Shown one piece after another: positions 15,186 to 23,545 of a stretch of DNA of 64,000 nucleotides. Below the pieces are notes generated by a model. That model saw only the letters and a program-made list of their open reading frames with translations, did not search any database and was not told the DNA's origin. This DNA is from a virus. The DNA lies in IMG/VR virus record IMGVR_UViG_3300010396_000002, positions 91,560-155,559 of that record. The stretch is one strand, 5' to 3'. The position numbers and the translations under genes were made by a program. Within the stretch, counting starts at the first letter, position 1. Each line of letters opens with the position of its first letter.

Positions 15186-15596
15186 ATGGAAGCGTTCATC
15201 CACATCGACAGCTTCGCTGGGAGGACCAAGCACAAGGTCAACGTGATCGGCGCGACGCCGAAGCGGTTCCGCGTCGAGGTCATCGACCAGTTTGTGACCG
15301 TTGCCACGCGCAAGCACCACAAGGGCTCCGTCCTCCTGGTGCCGCGCTACGCCGTGCGCGACGAGGCCGGCAAGCCGATCGAGTGCCCCGACGCGTTCCT
15401 CGAGAACGATCACGGCTTCTTCACGCTGACGCCGGTGTCAGACAAGGCGAAGGACTGGCTCTTCGCTCACTGCAACCCGAAGCCACGTCGAGGCGATTCA
15501 CTGCACTTCGACGACCGCCAGTACGTGCAGGAGATCCTCGTCGCCATGAAGTTCAACGCGGGGCTCGTCTGGGTCGCGGGGAGGGTGCGGGTGTGA
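15186..15596 (+). CDS. Hypothetical beta-rich protein
   Basis: 136 residues. Alternating beta-strand pattern with basic patches (ATPKRFRVEV, RKHHKG). It ends by overlapping the methyltransferase GTG start, so the two are translationally coupled and may work together. This is inference from arrangement only. Confidence 0.68.
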   Translation: MEAFIHIDSFAGRTKHKVNVIGATPKRFRVEVIDQFVTVATRKHHKGSVLLVPRYAVRDEAGKPIECPDAFLENDHGFFTLTPVSDKAKDWLFAHCNPKPRRGDSLHFDDRQYVQEILVAMKFNAGLVWVAGRVRV

Positions 15597-17890
15597 AACA
15601 CGTCTTCCGCTCCGCCTGCCTCTTCGCCGGGGCCGGCGCCATGGCCTACGGTGCCAAGGAGGCCAGCCAGCGCTTCCGCGAGCACGGGGCATCGTTCGAG
15701 CTCTGTGGTGCGTACGACTACGACGCCTACGCCTGCCAGGCTTACGAGTACCTCAACGACAGCCCCTGCGCGCAGCTCGACGCGGCCACGATCACGCTGG
15801 AGCAGATCCGGAAGCTGTTCGGCGAGAAGCCGCCCGACGCGGCATGGATCAGCGCCCCGTGCCAGGGTGCCTGCAAGATGCTGCCCGAGGCCAAGGCCGC
15901 GACGCCGAAGTACGTGGCGATGAACGACCTCAGCCTCCGCGGCGTGCAGACGCTGCTCGACGCGTATCCGGACGATCCGATCCCGCTGATCTTCTTCGAG
16001 AACGTGCCCAACATCACGACCCGGGCGAAGCAGATGCTTCGCGATCTGCGCAAGCTTGCGAAGTCCCGCGGGTACGTGCAGCACGAGGGCTATCACGAGG
16101 CGCGCCATCTCGGAGACCTAGCGCAGCGAAGAAAGCGCTGGTTCGCCGTCTGGCGGCACCCGAGCAAGGTCCCCGTCTTCCTCTACATGCCGCCGCACAA
16201 GGCGGGCAAGGTGTGCGGGGACGTGCTCGGGCCTCTGCCGCTCCCGAACGATCCGCGGGGTGGCCCGATGCACCGGCTCAGCAACACGAGCATGATCAAC
16301 CTTCTCCGGCTCTGGGCGATCCCCGCCGGCGGCGACTGGCGGGACTTGATCCAGGACGACGTGCCGCGGCGGGAGCGCTTCCGGCGCCAGCACATCGAAC
16401 GCTGGGACGATCCAAGCGTCACCATCGGCGGCCCCGGCAGCAACGGGGCCTGCGCAGTGCAGGACCCACGGCCGGCGGGAGGCGTCGACCTGCTCGGCGG
16501 CAAGGCCCCAACGCAGGAGCAGCTCGAGCGCTGGGAGCAAGAGGGCGTCCACGCGGACGGGGCCGTGCACTTCTTCAAGGGCAAGCACGGCGTGCGCCCC
16601 TGGAGCAAGCCGGCGCGCACGGTCATCGCCGGCCCAGGCAACGACGCGACGGCGGATCCACGCGTTCTGCTCCAGCCTCAGGCCGGGAACGGCCGGATGC
16701 ACTGGGGGAAGTACGTGGTCGTGCCCATGAACGGCACGGCTCCGTGCGTGACGACGGCGTTGCGCGTCGGTTCCGGCGCACCCAGCATCGCCGATGATCG
16801 GGTCGACCTATCAACCGGGCCGCAGTTCAACCGGCGCTGGGGCGTGCTCTCGCCGGGGGAGCCGAGCGACACGGTGACTACCGCCGGACGGCCGCAGTGC
16901 GGCGCCTTCTCCTACGCCGCGCCGGCGCCCGAGCCGGTGGACCTCGTGCCGAAGCAGAAGTGCTACGACGCCGGCTATGGCGTCCTCGCCAAGGGCCAGC
17001 CTAGCCGGACCATCGCCACCAAGGCGGACCCCGGATGCGGGGCCTACGCCATCGCCGACGAGGTACCGGCTCCGCTCCAGCTCGAGCTTGGCTGTGCTCC
17101 GCATGCTGGCGCCTACGGCGTGACCGGCTTCGACCAGGAGCAGGCCACGATCACCGCCCACCACAAGGTCGACAACCGACCGGCAGCCGTTGCCGACCCT
17201 CGGCCCACCCCCGCTTACGTCGTGCTCTCCCACGAGGAGACCAAGCGGATCGTGGACGGCGAGGTCCGCGTCCCGTTCGCCATCGTCGACCAGGAGAACC
17301 CCGGGGAGGCGCTCGCCATCGTCGACGACCTGGAGAAACCGCCGTACCGCTGGGTCGAGACGAAGCCCAAGACGAAGCGGGGGAAGCCCAAGCGCAAGAA
17401 GGAGACGGTCGCCCTCGTTCTCATCTCGGCCGACGGCACATGGCACCGGCCGCTGACCACGCTGGAGCTCGCCGTGCTCCAGTCCTTCCCCGCCGTGCAC
17501 AACGGCAAGCCGCTCGACTTCGGAGGCGGGAGCACGGCACAGCGCACCGTCATCGGGAACGCCGTGCCGTGCAAGGTGGCGAAGGCCATCGCCGAGCAGA
17601 TGCTGCTCTCCCTCGTCGTTGCCGCCACGGTCGGCTTCACCCTCGGCGACCCTGGCACGCCGGTCTGGGTCAAGAACGTCCGCGCCCTCGAGCGCCAGCT
17701 CCAGCGCGAGGGCTATGTAGTCGTGAAGGGGCGCGGCACGCTCAACTTCACGACGGGCGAGATGCTCGACGACGGCTTCGCCCGATGGCGGGCAGCGAAG
17801 CCGAAGAAGAAGGCCCGCCATCGGGCACGCACGCTGCCCCGGGCCATCCCGAGGCCGGTGCATGTCGCGCCTGCCCACGCCTACGCATGA
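15593..17890 (+). CDS. C5-cytosine DNA methyltransferase, large repeat-bearing form
   Basis: 765 residues from GTG 15593. Classic motifs in order: I FAGAG (11-15), IV PCQ with catalytic Cys90, VI ENV (136-138), VIII QRRKR (178-182), and IX/X near the end (LQSFP...GNAVP). Typical enzymes are 330-450 residues; here motif VIII and motif IX are separated by more than 400 residues. That segment contains about six degenerate repeats built as T-[IV]-x(7-10)-G-A-x-x-[IV]-x-D, near residues 280-540, probably part of the target-recognition region. It adds a methyl group to C5 of cytosine in phage DNA, likely as protection. Confidence 0.85.
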   Translation: MKHVFRSACLFAGAGAMAYGAKEASQRFREHGASFELCGAYDYDAYACQAYEYLNDSPCAQLDAATITLEQIRKLFGEKPPDAAWISAPCQGACKMLPEAKAATPKYVAMNDLSLRGVQTLLDAYPDDPIPLIFFENVPNITTRAKQMLRDLRKLAKSRGYVQHEGYHEARHLGDLAQRRKRWFAVWRHPSKVPVFLYMPPHKAGKVCGDVLGPLPLPNDPRGGPMHRLSNTSMINLLRLWAIPAGGDWRDLIQDDVPRRERFRRQHIERWDDPSVTIGGPGSNGACAVQDPRPAGGVDLLGGKAPTQEQLERWEQEGVHADGAVHFFKGKHGVRPWSKPARTVIAGPGNDATADPRVLLQPQAGNGRMHWGKYVVVPMNGTAPCVTTALRVGSGAPSIADDRVDLSTGPQFNRRWGVLSPGEPSDTVTTAGRPQCGAFSYAAPAPEPVDLVPKQKCYDAGYGVLAKGQPSRTIATKADPGCGAYAIADEVPAPLQLELGCAPHAGAYGVTGFDQEQATITAHHKVDNRPAAVADPRPTPAYVVLSHEETKRIVDGEVRVPFAIVDQENPGEALAIVDDLEKPPYRWVETKPKTKRGKPKRKKETVALVLISADGTWHRPLTTLELAVLQSFPAVHNGKPLDFGGGSTAQRTVIGNAVPCKVAKAIAEQMLLSLVVAATVGFTLGDPGTPVWVKNVRALERQLQREGYVVVKGRGTLNFTTGEMLDDGFARWRAAKPKKKARHRARTLPRAIPRPVHVAPAHAYA

Positions 17891-17893
17891 ACC

Positions 17894-17940
17894 GCGCACG
17901 CCCCGGGGCTCTTGCAAGAGGAGCTGCCGGGGCATGCCAT
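17894..17940 (+). repeat. Intergenic hairpin element 19
   Basis: GCCCCGG (17900-17906) pairs with CCGGGGC (17927-17933). The inner arm CTCTT/AAGAG has only GC between it, so the real loop must be wider. Extra GAGCTG bases lie between the stems. Confidence 0.82.
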
Positions 17941-17951
17941 TGGAGGATTCA

Positions 17952-18482
17952 ATGACCAAGACCATGATCGTGACCCCAGCCATGATCGACAGGGCCCGTG
18001 CGCTGCTCTTGCGCCGGAAGGAAGTGCCCGGCGCGTTCGTGCACACACGCGGCGAGCTGCTCGCTCAGGTGTGCGCGATCGTCGAGATGCTGGATGAGCA
18101 CTTCGACGTGAAAGCCTTCGACCACAAGCACCTGTGGGTGGCCCAGGGCCCTCGCAGCTACCAGGCCCGCAAGACGCTCGAGGTCGACTGGGCCCGCAAG
18201 GTCATCGACGACGCGCTCGCGCACCTCGACACGCTGAAGCCCCACGAGGACCCGCCCGAGATCGTGAAGGCTGCCAAGGAGCTGGAGGGCGCGTACGGCG
18301 CCGTGGTCGACGCCGCGCACGAGTTCTACACGAGCATGGACCTCAGGAAGCTCCTCAAGCACCAGCCCCCGAGCGAGGTGAAGGTCCCCGGGTACCGCCT
18401 CGCCGACCTCGCCGATGCCGTCCGGGCCTGGAAGGACGCCGGGCAGGCGCTGCTCGACTTGCAGGCCAAGCAGAAGCGATGA
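17952..18482 (+). CDS. Hypothetical helical protein
   Basis: 176 residues from ATG 17952 after TTGGAGGATTCA. Predominantly helical, mixed charge. No motif recognised. Its stop overlaps the next ATG. Confidence 0.7.
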   Translation: MTKTMIVTPAMIDRARALLLRRKEVPGAFVHTRGELLAQVCAIVEMLDEHFDVKAFDHKHLWVAQGPRSYQARKTLEVDWARKVIDDALAHLDTLKPHEDPPEIVKAAKELEGAYGAVVDAAHEFYTSMDLRKLLKHQPPSEVKVPGYRLADLADAVRAWKDAGQALLDLQAKQKR

Positions 18483-18679
18483 GGCCGCAGAAGTCCCCGG
18501 CGAAGCGCCTGGAGAAAGCGCGTGCGAGACGGCGAGACTTCTCCGCGCGCGGGTCGACCTGCCCGCTCTGCCGCCAGGAGTTCCGAACGTGCGAGCACAC
18601 GATCCAGCAGGCCATGGACCGGCTGGACGAGGACGTGACGCTCGCCGAGGTCGAAGCAGCGAAGGACCGCTCACAATAG
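18479..18679 (+). CDS. Small zinc-motif basic protein
   Basis: 66 residues. A basic N-terminus is followed by CPLCRQEF-x2-C-x-H, which resembles a C-x2-C/C-x-H zinc knuckle, then an acidic helix. Possibly nucleic-acid binding. Confidence 0.7.
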   Translation: MRPQKSPAKRLEKARARRRDFSARGSTCPLCRQEFRTCEHTIQQAMDRLDEDVTLAEVEAAKDRSQ

Positions 18680-18724
18680 GCGCACGGCTCGGGCTCCCAT
18701 CGGGGGGCGCCGAGCTTGTGCACG
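18680..18724 (+). repeat. Intergenic hairpin element 20 (divergent, pairing kept)
   Basis: GCTCGG (18687-18692) pairs with CCGAGC (18710-18715). Inner GCTCCC/GGGGGC encloses a 4-base loop. G18709 is bulged. Both outer arms differ from CCCCGG/CCGGGG by matching changes, which is strong evidence for selection on pairing. Confidence 0.87.
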
Positions 18725-18735
18725 TGGAGGAGAAC

Positions 18736-19104
18736 ATGAAGACGCGAACAGGTTGGGTTGTGTGCGGAGTAGCGGATCAGACATGGGCCTACATGGCGAA
18801 GCCCGAGAGTGGCTTCGGGCTACCCGAGGATCGTCACACCTTCACCATCGAACCGAGCGAGGCGCACATCATCCGGGCAACGGGCCGCGAGGAAGCGGCC
18901 AGGAGGGCGAGCGCGATCCTCGGTCGCAAGGTCGGTCTCGGTCTGCCGAGCCCTGGAGACCGGCGAGTCGGCGCGCTCGCGCCGGGGCTCGGTGCCGCCC
19001 TGCCGCCGAGCATCGCCTCCGAGGCCAACGAGTCTGACGCGGGCGAGTGGCTCGAGTTCGTGCGCGACGTGCGGGCCTTCCGCAACGGGCCGGCGACATG
19101 GTGA
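18736..19104 (+). CDS. Hypothetical protein
   Basis: 122 residues from ATG 18736 after GTGGAGGAG. The N-terminal half looks alpha/beta; the C-terminal half has a Gly/Pro/Leu-rich linker (GLGLPSPGDRRVGALAPGLG). Not recognised. Confidence 0.68.
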   Translation: MKTRTGWVVCGVADQTWAYMAKPESGFGLPEDRHTFTIEPSEAHIIRATGREEAARRASAILGRKVGLGLPSPGDRRVGALAPGLGAALPPSIASEANESDAGEWLEFVRDVRAFRNGPATW

Positions 19105-19146
19105 GCGCATCCCCGAGGGCCGCAGGGCCGCTCGGGTTGAGCCCGT
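19105..19146 (+). repeat. Intergenic hairpin element 21
   Basis: CCCGAG (19112-19117) pairs with CTCGGG (19131-19136). Inner GGCC/GGCC encloses GCAG. G19130 is bulged. CCCGTGGAGG follows. Confidence 0.87.
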
Positions 19147-19155
19147 GGAGGTACC

Positions 19156-19413
19156 ATGCCGGACACCACGGACGAGGACATCATCCGCATCACCGTCGAC
19201 GTCGAGAGGTGCGGCCGCTCCACCAGGACCAAGGCGTCGAGTTGGGCCTACGTCGACGCGCCGCCCAACGTGCGCCGCCACATCGCCCCCGAGACGTTCG
19301 TCGAAGCCGTCGCCGAGCTCGTTGTCAACGGCTACACCGTCACCGTCGAGCCGAAGATCGAGGACATCTCGCTCCTCGACTGGTACGGCGGCCAGCTTCC
19401 CACCGGAACGTGA
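19156..19413 (+). CDS. Hypothetical protein
   Basis: 85 residues with a beta-alpha-beta pattern and a C-terminal Leu/Asp/Trp segment (ISLLDWYGG). No family recognised. Confidence 0.7.
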   Translation: MPDTTDEDIIRITVDVERCGRSTRTKASSWAYVDAPPNVRRHIAPETFVEAVAELVVNGYTVTVEPKIEDISLLDWYGGQLPTGT

Positions 19414-19428
19414 GAGGATCGAACCACC

Positions 19429-19770
19429 ATGAGCGACGTCAGCAACGACCGCGATATGCGCCTCGCCCAGGAGATCGCGAGCCGCTGGCCCACCCACGGT
19501 GACTGGGCTTTCGACTACATGTACCCCGGCTTCTTCCGGTACTACTCGGACAGGTTGGGGTGCTCGGTGTTCTTCACGCCCGACTTTAACGAAGAGGGGG
19601 CGCTCGACATGCAGCTCCAGGACGATGTCGGGAACGCCATCGACAACGACGTGATCCCCTACGCCTTCGTCAAGTACCAGGAGCCGCTGACCGCCGACTT
19701 CATGCACGACGAGGTCGTCAAGGCGCTGGCGCTCGTCGATGCCTACTACATGCAGGCCGCGAAGCCATGA
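19429..19770 (+). CDS. Hypothetical acidic protein, Tyr/Phe-rich
   Basis: 113 residues from ATG 19429 (GAGAGGATC upstream). Aromatic-rich (FDYMYPGFFRYY) and acidic. Overlaps the mom-like start, so probably co-translated with it. Confidence 0.68.
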   Translation: MSDVSNDRDMRLAQEIASRWPTHGDWAFDYMYPGFFRYYSDRLGCSVFFTPDFNEEGALDMQLQDDVGNAIDNDVIPYAFVKYQEPLTADFMHDEVVKALALVDAYYMQAAKP

Positions 19771-20509
19771 GCATCGACAACGCCACCATGCGCTGGAAGT
19801 ACGGCCGCGAGGGGTTCTTGCTGGACCTCGAGCGCGGTGTCTTCAACCCGAGCGGGTACGATGTCGTGCGCGTGCGCGAGCAGAGCGGCTCGGCGGCCTT
19901 CGTCGGCGAGCACCACTACTCGGGGACCTGGAAGGGCGGCGGGCTCGTCTTCGACCTGATGCACCACGCGAAGCGCGTCGGCGTCGCCGTCTACTCGCAG
20001 CCCGGCGGGCCCAAGGTGCTCGGCGCCTGGTTCCCCGGCCACGAGAAGACCTCGCTGGAGCTCAGCCGACTCGTGCTGCTCGACGAGGTTCCATTCAACG
20101 CCGAGACGTGGATGCTCGCCCGCACGCGCGATCTTCTCTGGCGCGACGGGTACACCGGGGTCGTGAGCTACTCCGATCCGATGCCGCGCCCGCGCGCGGA
20201 CGGGAGCTTGCTCTTCCCCGGCCACGTCGGGACGACCTACAAGGCCGCCTCCGCGATCTATACGGGCCAGACCAAGGGCGAGGCCCAGTGGCTCTTCCGG
20301 GACGGCACCGTCTTCCCGTCGCGCGACCGGACCAAGATCCGCGCCTTCGCCTTCGGGCAGGACACGTGCAAGGGCTGGGACTACGCGAAGGACGTGCTCC
20401 TCGCCCAGGGGGCCCCGCCGTTCGAGTTCGCCTTCGGCGACGAGCGAGCGTCCGCCTGGTGCGACTCATCATTGCGGGCGTCAAGCAGCCCGCGTTGCCG
20501 TTCACCTGA
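19767..20509 (+). CDS. mom: Mom-like adenine modification protein (apparent frameshift near 3' end)
   Basis: The frame from ATG 19767 matches the GNAT-like Mom family of phage Mu, which converts adenine in phage DNA to a carbamoylmethyl form that blocks many restriction enzymes. Landmarks are LSRLVLLDEVPFNAETW (99-115), VVSYSDP (132-138) and GHVGTTYKAA (152-161). Beyond residue about 229 this frame turns into Ser/Arg-rich, non-protein-like sequence that runs to 20570 across the next gene. The -1 frame instead ends naturally at 20509 with VKQPALPFT, one base before GGAGGGCGC and the next ATG. I therefore infer a missing base near 20455. The C-terminus resembles a clamp-binding peptide. Confidence 0.72.
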
Positions 20510-20518
20510 GGAGGGCGC

Positions 20519-20746
20519 ATGCCCATCGACGCGAAGGCCGTGCGGCCCGGCGACATCACGTACCACCTGAACATGGATCCGGAGAGCGCGCAGGTGCGCG
20601 TCCGAGGCGAGCCTTGGGCCATGCTGCTCTGGCACAACGGCGTTGCCAGGGTCGAAGGCTACCCCAACAACACCATCGACGGCGCCCGCGCCGACGTGCT
20701 CCTGATGCTCTCAGCGGAGGCCCTGAAGCGGGCCAGGAAGAGGTAG
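20519..20746 (+). CDS. Hypothetical protein
   Basis: 75 residues from ATG 20519 after GAGGAGGGCGC. Beta-rich N-terminus and a basic C-terminal helix (EALKRARKR). It lies between the mom-like and DpdA-like genes and may act with them, but no family is recognised. Confidence 0.68.
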   Translation: MPIDAKAVRPGDITYHLNMDPESAQVRVRGEPWAMLLWHNGVARVEGYPNNTIDGARADVLLMLSAEALKRARKR

Positions 20747-20751
20747 TTGCC

Positions 20752-21000
20752 ATGGCTGACACGCAAGCAGGTCGCAAGTTCAAGCCCGGCGACCGGGTCG
20801 ACTGGACCCGCATCTACAAGGTGAGCAACGTCACCGAGCGCTGGCGACGCGTCTTCGGAGACGGCCCGTACACCGTCAAAAGTGTTGAGGTCGATGCGAC
20901 CGACAACCCGCTGATCACCATCAAGCCCAACAAGAGGCCGCCGCCTGGCGAAGACCTTACATTCACCGAGTCGTGGTTCGACAAGGTCGGTGCCACGTGA
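20752..21000 (+). CDS. Small SH3/KOW-like hypothetical protein
   Basis: 82 residues. The start FKPGDRVDWTRIYKVS resembles the opening strands of SH3/KOW barrels. Overlaps the next gene by GTGA. Confidence 0.65.
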   Translation: MADTQAGRKFKPGDRVDWTRIYKVSNVTERWRRVFGDGPYTVKSVEVDATDNPLITIKPNKRPPPGEDLTFTESWFDKVGAT

Positions 21001-21473
21001 GCGCGCCCAAGCCAATCCCTGCCGCGCTGGAGGACGTTGGCGCCGTCGTTCGCCGGTGCTGGCCCGGCTGTGCCGAGGTGCAAGGCGTCGACCCGGTCAA
21101 GGTGCGCGTCGAGGTCGTGCCCCACGTCGAGCGGCGACAGCACGGTCACCGCCGTGGATGGGAACTCGTCATCGCTCGCGATCCGGGACACGGCGGCACC
21201 CTGCGGGCCATCGAGAACGCGCGGGCGATCGAGGAGCTTGCTCGGAGCTTCGAGGACGCCGGCTTCGACGTCCTCCGCCACGAGGACGGCCGCCGTGTCG
21301 TGCTCGGCTGGACGCGTAGCTCCGAACCGCACAGGAAGGGGATGCGGGCGCGCCTCGTCGAGCTTGGGCCGTGGCACCCGGACCGGGACCGTCGCCGAGC
21401 TGAGCTGCTCGCACAGCGCAACCCGCGCGCAATCGCCGAGATGACCGGCCACGCCGCTCCGACCAGTGAGTAG
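20997..21473 (+). CDS. Hypothetical basic protein
   Basis: 158 residues from GTG 20997. Mixed alpha/beta with many Arg/His (RRQHGHRRGWELVIARDPG). Directly upstream of the DpdA-like gene. Not recognised. Confidence 0.66.
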   Translation: MSAPKPIPAALEDVGAVVRRCWPGCAEVQGVDPVKVRVEVVPHVERRQHGHRRGWELVIARDPGHGGTLRAIENARAIEELARSFEDAGFDVLRHEDGRRVVLGWTRSSEPHRKGMRARLVELGPWHPDRDRRRAELLAQRNPRAIAEMTGHAAPTSE

Positions 21474-21476
21474 GCC

Positions 21477-22250
21477 ATGCGCGCCGGGAGCTTCTTCCTC
21501 GGCACGCACATGCCGGGCTGGCTCGCCGATCCACGCTTCGCTGAGGTCCCGCTCTTCGTCTCCCGCCGGAGGCTCGTCAAGCGGCGCACACTCCCCCGAG
21601 CCAAAGGCCGCTGGGCCTGCGACTCGGGCGGGTTCATGGAGCTGTCCCTCTTCGGCGGATGGACCGTCGGGCCTCGTCAGTACGCCGGCGAGATCCGCAG
21701 GTTCCGCGACGAGATCGGCGGCATGGCGTGGGCCGCGCCGAACGACTGGATGTGCGAGCCCGGCATCCTCCGTTCGACGGGCCTCGACGTCGTCGAGCAC
21801 CAGCGGCGCACCGTCGCCAACCTGCTGGAGCTCCGGTCCATCGCCCCGGACCTCCCCTTCGTGCCGGTCCTTCAGGGCTGGCAGGTGGACGACTATCTAC
21901 GATGCGTCGATGCGTACGACCGCGCCGGCGTGAACCTCCGCAAGGAGCCCGTCGTCGGCGTTGGCACGGTCTGCCGGCGCCAGAACACGACGGAGGGAGC
22001 GCGAATTGTCCGCAAGCTCGCCGGCCTTGGGCTCAAGCTCCACGGCTTCGGCTTCAAGGTGACGGGGCTCAGGGCGTGCGGAGACGCGCTCGTCAGCGCC
22101 GACTCGTTGGCCTGGTCCTTCCGGGCTCGCAGATCGGATCCGCTTCCAGGTCACTCCCACAAGTCGTGCGCGAACTGCCCCGACTTCGCGCTAGCATGGC
22201 GCGGGGAGATCGAAGCGGGGCTCGTACCCAGGCAACTCGCCCTGTTCTAG
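21477..22250 (+). CDS. DpdA/TGT-like DNA base-exchange protein (DUF7221-type)
   Basis: 257 residues resembling the phage tRNA-guanine-transglycosylase-like family related to DpdA, which inserts 7-deazaguanine bases into DNA. Key segments are ACDSGGF (47-53, the TGT catalytic region), AAPNDWMCEP (86-95), VPVLQGW (129-135), GVGTVCRR (161-168) and LHGFGFK (188-194), plus a late HKSCANC that may bind zinc. It ends in RQLALF, which fits the sliding-clamp-binding consensus QL-x-LF. No queuosine or preQ0 synthesis genes (FolE, QueD, QueE, QueC) are evident here, so substrate would have to come from the host or from genes outside the window. Confidence 0.75.
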   Translation: MRAGSFFLGTHMPGWLADPRFAEVPLFVSRRRLVKRRTLPRAKGRWACDSGGFMELSLFGGWTVGPRQYAGEIRRFRDEIGGMAWAAPNDWMCEPGILRSTGLDVVEHQRRTVANLLELRSIAPDLPFVPVLQGWQVDDYLRCVDAYDRAGVNLRKEPVVGVGTVCRRQNTTEGARIVRKLAGLGLKLHGFGFKVTGLRACGDALVSADSLAWSFRARRSDPLPGHSHKSCANCPDFALAWRGEIEAGLVPRQLALF

Positions 22251-22260
22251 AAGGTGGTGC

Positions 22261-23210
22261 ATGGAGCAACTCGGCCTCTTCAAGGCGCGCGCCATCAAGG
22301 TGCGCAAGGTCGCCAGGAAACGGAAGCGGCCCGAGGCGCCACCGCTCGAGGCCTGGGACGGCAACCCACGCGTGAAGGTCGCCTCGATCGGGGGCGGCCT
22401 CTCGACTCGTTCGCCATGCTCGTCGACCGCGTCCAGCATGGCGAGGTGCCCGAGCTTGCGATCTTCGCGGACGTGACCGATCCGGAGCGGAAGGACCCCG
22501 GGGAGTGGCCGGTCACCTACCAATACCTCCGGGAGGTCGTGATGCCGTACTGCGACCAGCACGGCATCGAGTTCGATTGGCTCGACACGACGCGCTCGCC
22601 CATCCGCGGGCACCGCTCCCTGTTCGGCTACTTCGCCGCCATGCGCCTGATGCCGAGCCGCATGAGCCGGCTGTGCACCTCGGCAGCGAAGGTCGAGCGC
22701 GTCACCGACGAGCTGATCCAGCGCTACCCCACCAGGCCCGTCGAAGTGTGGGTCGGCTTCGAGGCGGGCGAGGAGATCCGCCTCAAGCGCGACCCGCACG
22801 CCGCCGGCGTTGTCGGGCTCGCCGGGAACTGGCGCGTCAACCGCTTCCCGCTCATGGAGCGGAACCTCTGCCGGTGCAGGTGCGAGGACGTGCTGAAGGC
22901 TGCCGGCCTCCCGGTGCCTCCCGGCAGTGCGTGCATGCTGTGCCCCTACAGCACGCGCGGCGACTTCAAACGGCTCGAGCATCAAGAGCCCGAGGCATTC
23001 GCCTTCGGAGAGCGCATGGAGGACAACTGCCAGCGCACGAAGAAGAACGACAAGGTCATGCGCTACGGCTACGAGAAGGGCGACGGCACCGACCCGCCGC
23101 TCCGGCTCTGGGTCGAGAAGCCGTACACGCCCAGGGTCATGCCGTGCGAGGTCTGCGGTCGCCCTGAGCGCGCCCGCAAGAACGTGGGCTGCGACTACAT
23201 CGCAGCATGA
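22261..23210 (+). CDS. PP-loop (PAPS-reductase-like) protein, frame interrupted
   Basis: Begins at ATG 22261 (AAGGTGGTGC upstream) with MEQLGLF, a clamp-binding-like motif. The N-terminal frame reads to VASIGGG near residue 46, then the protein-like frame shifts: DSFAMLVDRV continues in another frame and runs to 23210. Joined, they give VASIGGGLDSFAML, the ATP-binding PP-loop. The simplest reading is a 2-base duplication (CTCTC for CTC) near 22400. Later CRCRCEDVL and CMLCPYS segments provide the Cys motifs of the family. PP-loop enzymes adenylate a substrate in sulfur or base-modification chemistry; the real substrate is unknown. Confidence 0.68.
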
Positions 23211-23485
23211 TGGAGGACGCATTGGACGAGAAGCCGTGCACGATCGATGGCGTCGACTACCCGAGCTGTGCGGCAGCGGCGAGGGCGCTCGGGGTCACGT
23301 ACCAGGCCATCCAGAGCCGCATCAAGACCCGACTGAACGGCGGACCACACAAGCGAGGTCGCAAGCCGAAGGCCGTCACGCTCGATGGCATCACCGCAAC
23401 GCTGGACGAGCACGCGACGCGCCTTGGCATTTCGCGATCGGCGGTGTGTGGACGCGCCAAGCGACGCGCCAAGCGAGCGAAGTAG
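23207..23485 (+). CDS. Small HTH-type DNA-binding protein
   Basis: 92 residues. YPSCAAAARALGVTYQAIQS (about 17-36) has helix-turn-helix character, and a second similar unit (DEHATRLGISRSAVCGR) follows near residue 66, with a basic tail. The same motif is seen in the 34393-34737 product. ATG 23207 or 23210 may be the start, overlapping the upstream stop. A TTG at 23222 with GGAGG is an alternative. Confidence 0.62.
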   Translation: MMEDALDEKPCTIDGVDYPSCAAAARALGVTYQAIQSRIKTRLNGGPHKRGRKPKAVTLDGITATLDEHATRLGISRSAVCGRAKRRAKRAK

Positions 23486-23487
23486 AA

Positions 23488-23531
23488 GCGCACAGCCCGG
23501 ACCTCGACAAGAGGTGCCGGGCTTCGTGCGT
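23488..23531 (+). repeat. Intergenic hairpin element 22
   Basis: AGCCCGG (23494-23500) pairs with CCGGGCT (23517-23523). Inner ACCTC/GAGGT encloses GACAA. G23516 is bulged. GCGCA/TGCGT forms the base. A near-ideal copy. Confidence 0.9.
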
Positions 23532-23545
23532 CGAGGAGGCAGACC

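Noticed and set aside
19767-20570. Mom-like protein ending at 20570
   Set aside because: The last 40 codons are Ser/Arg-rich, overlap the next gene by about 50 bases, and another frame gives a natural end at 20509.
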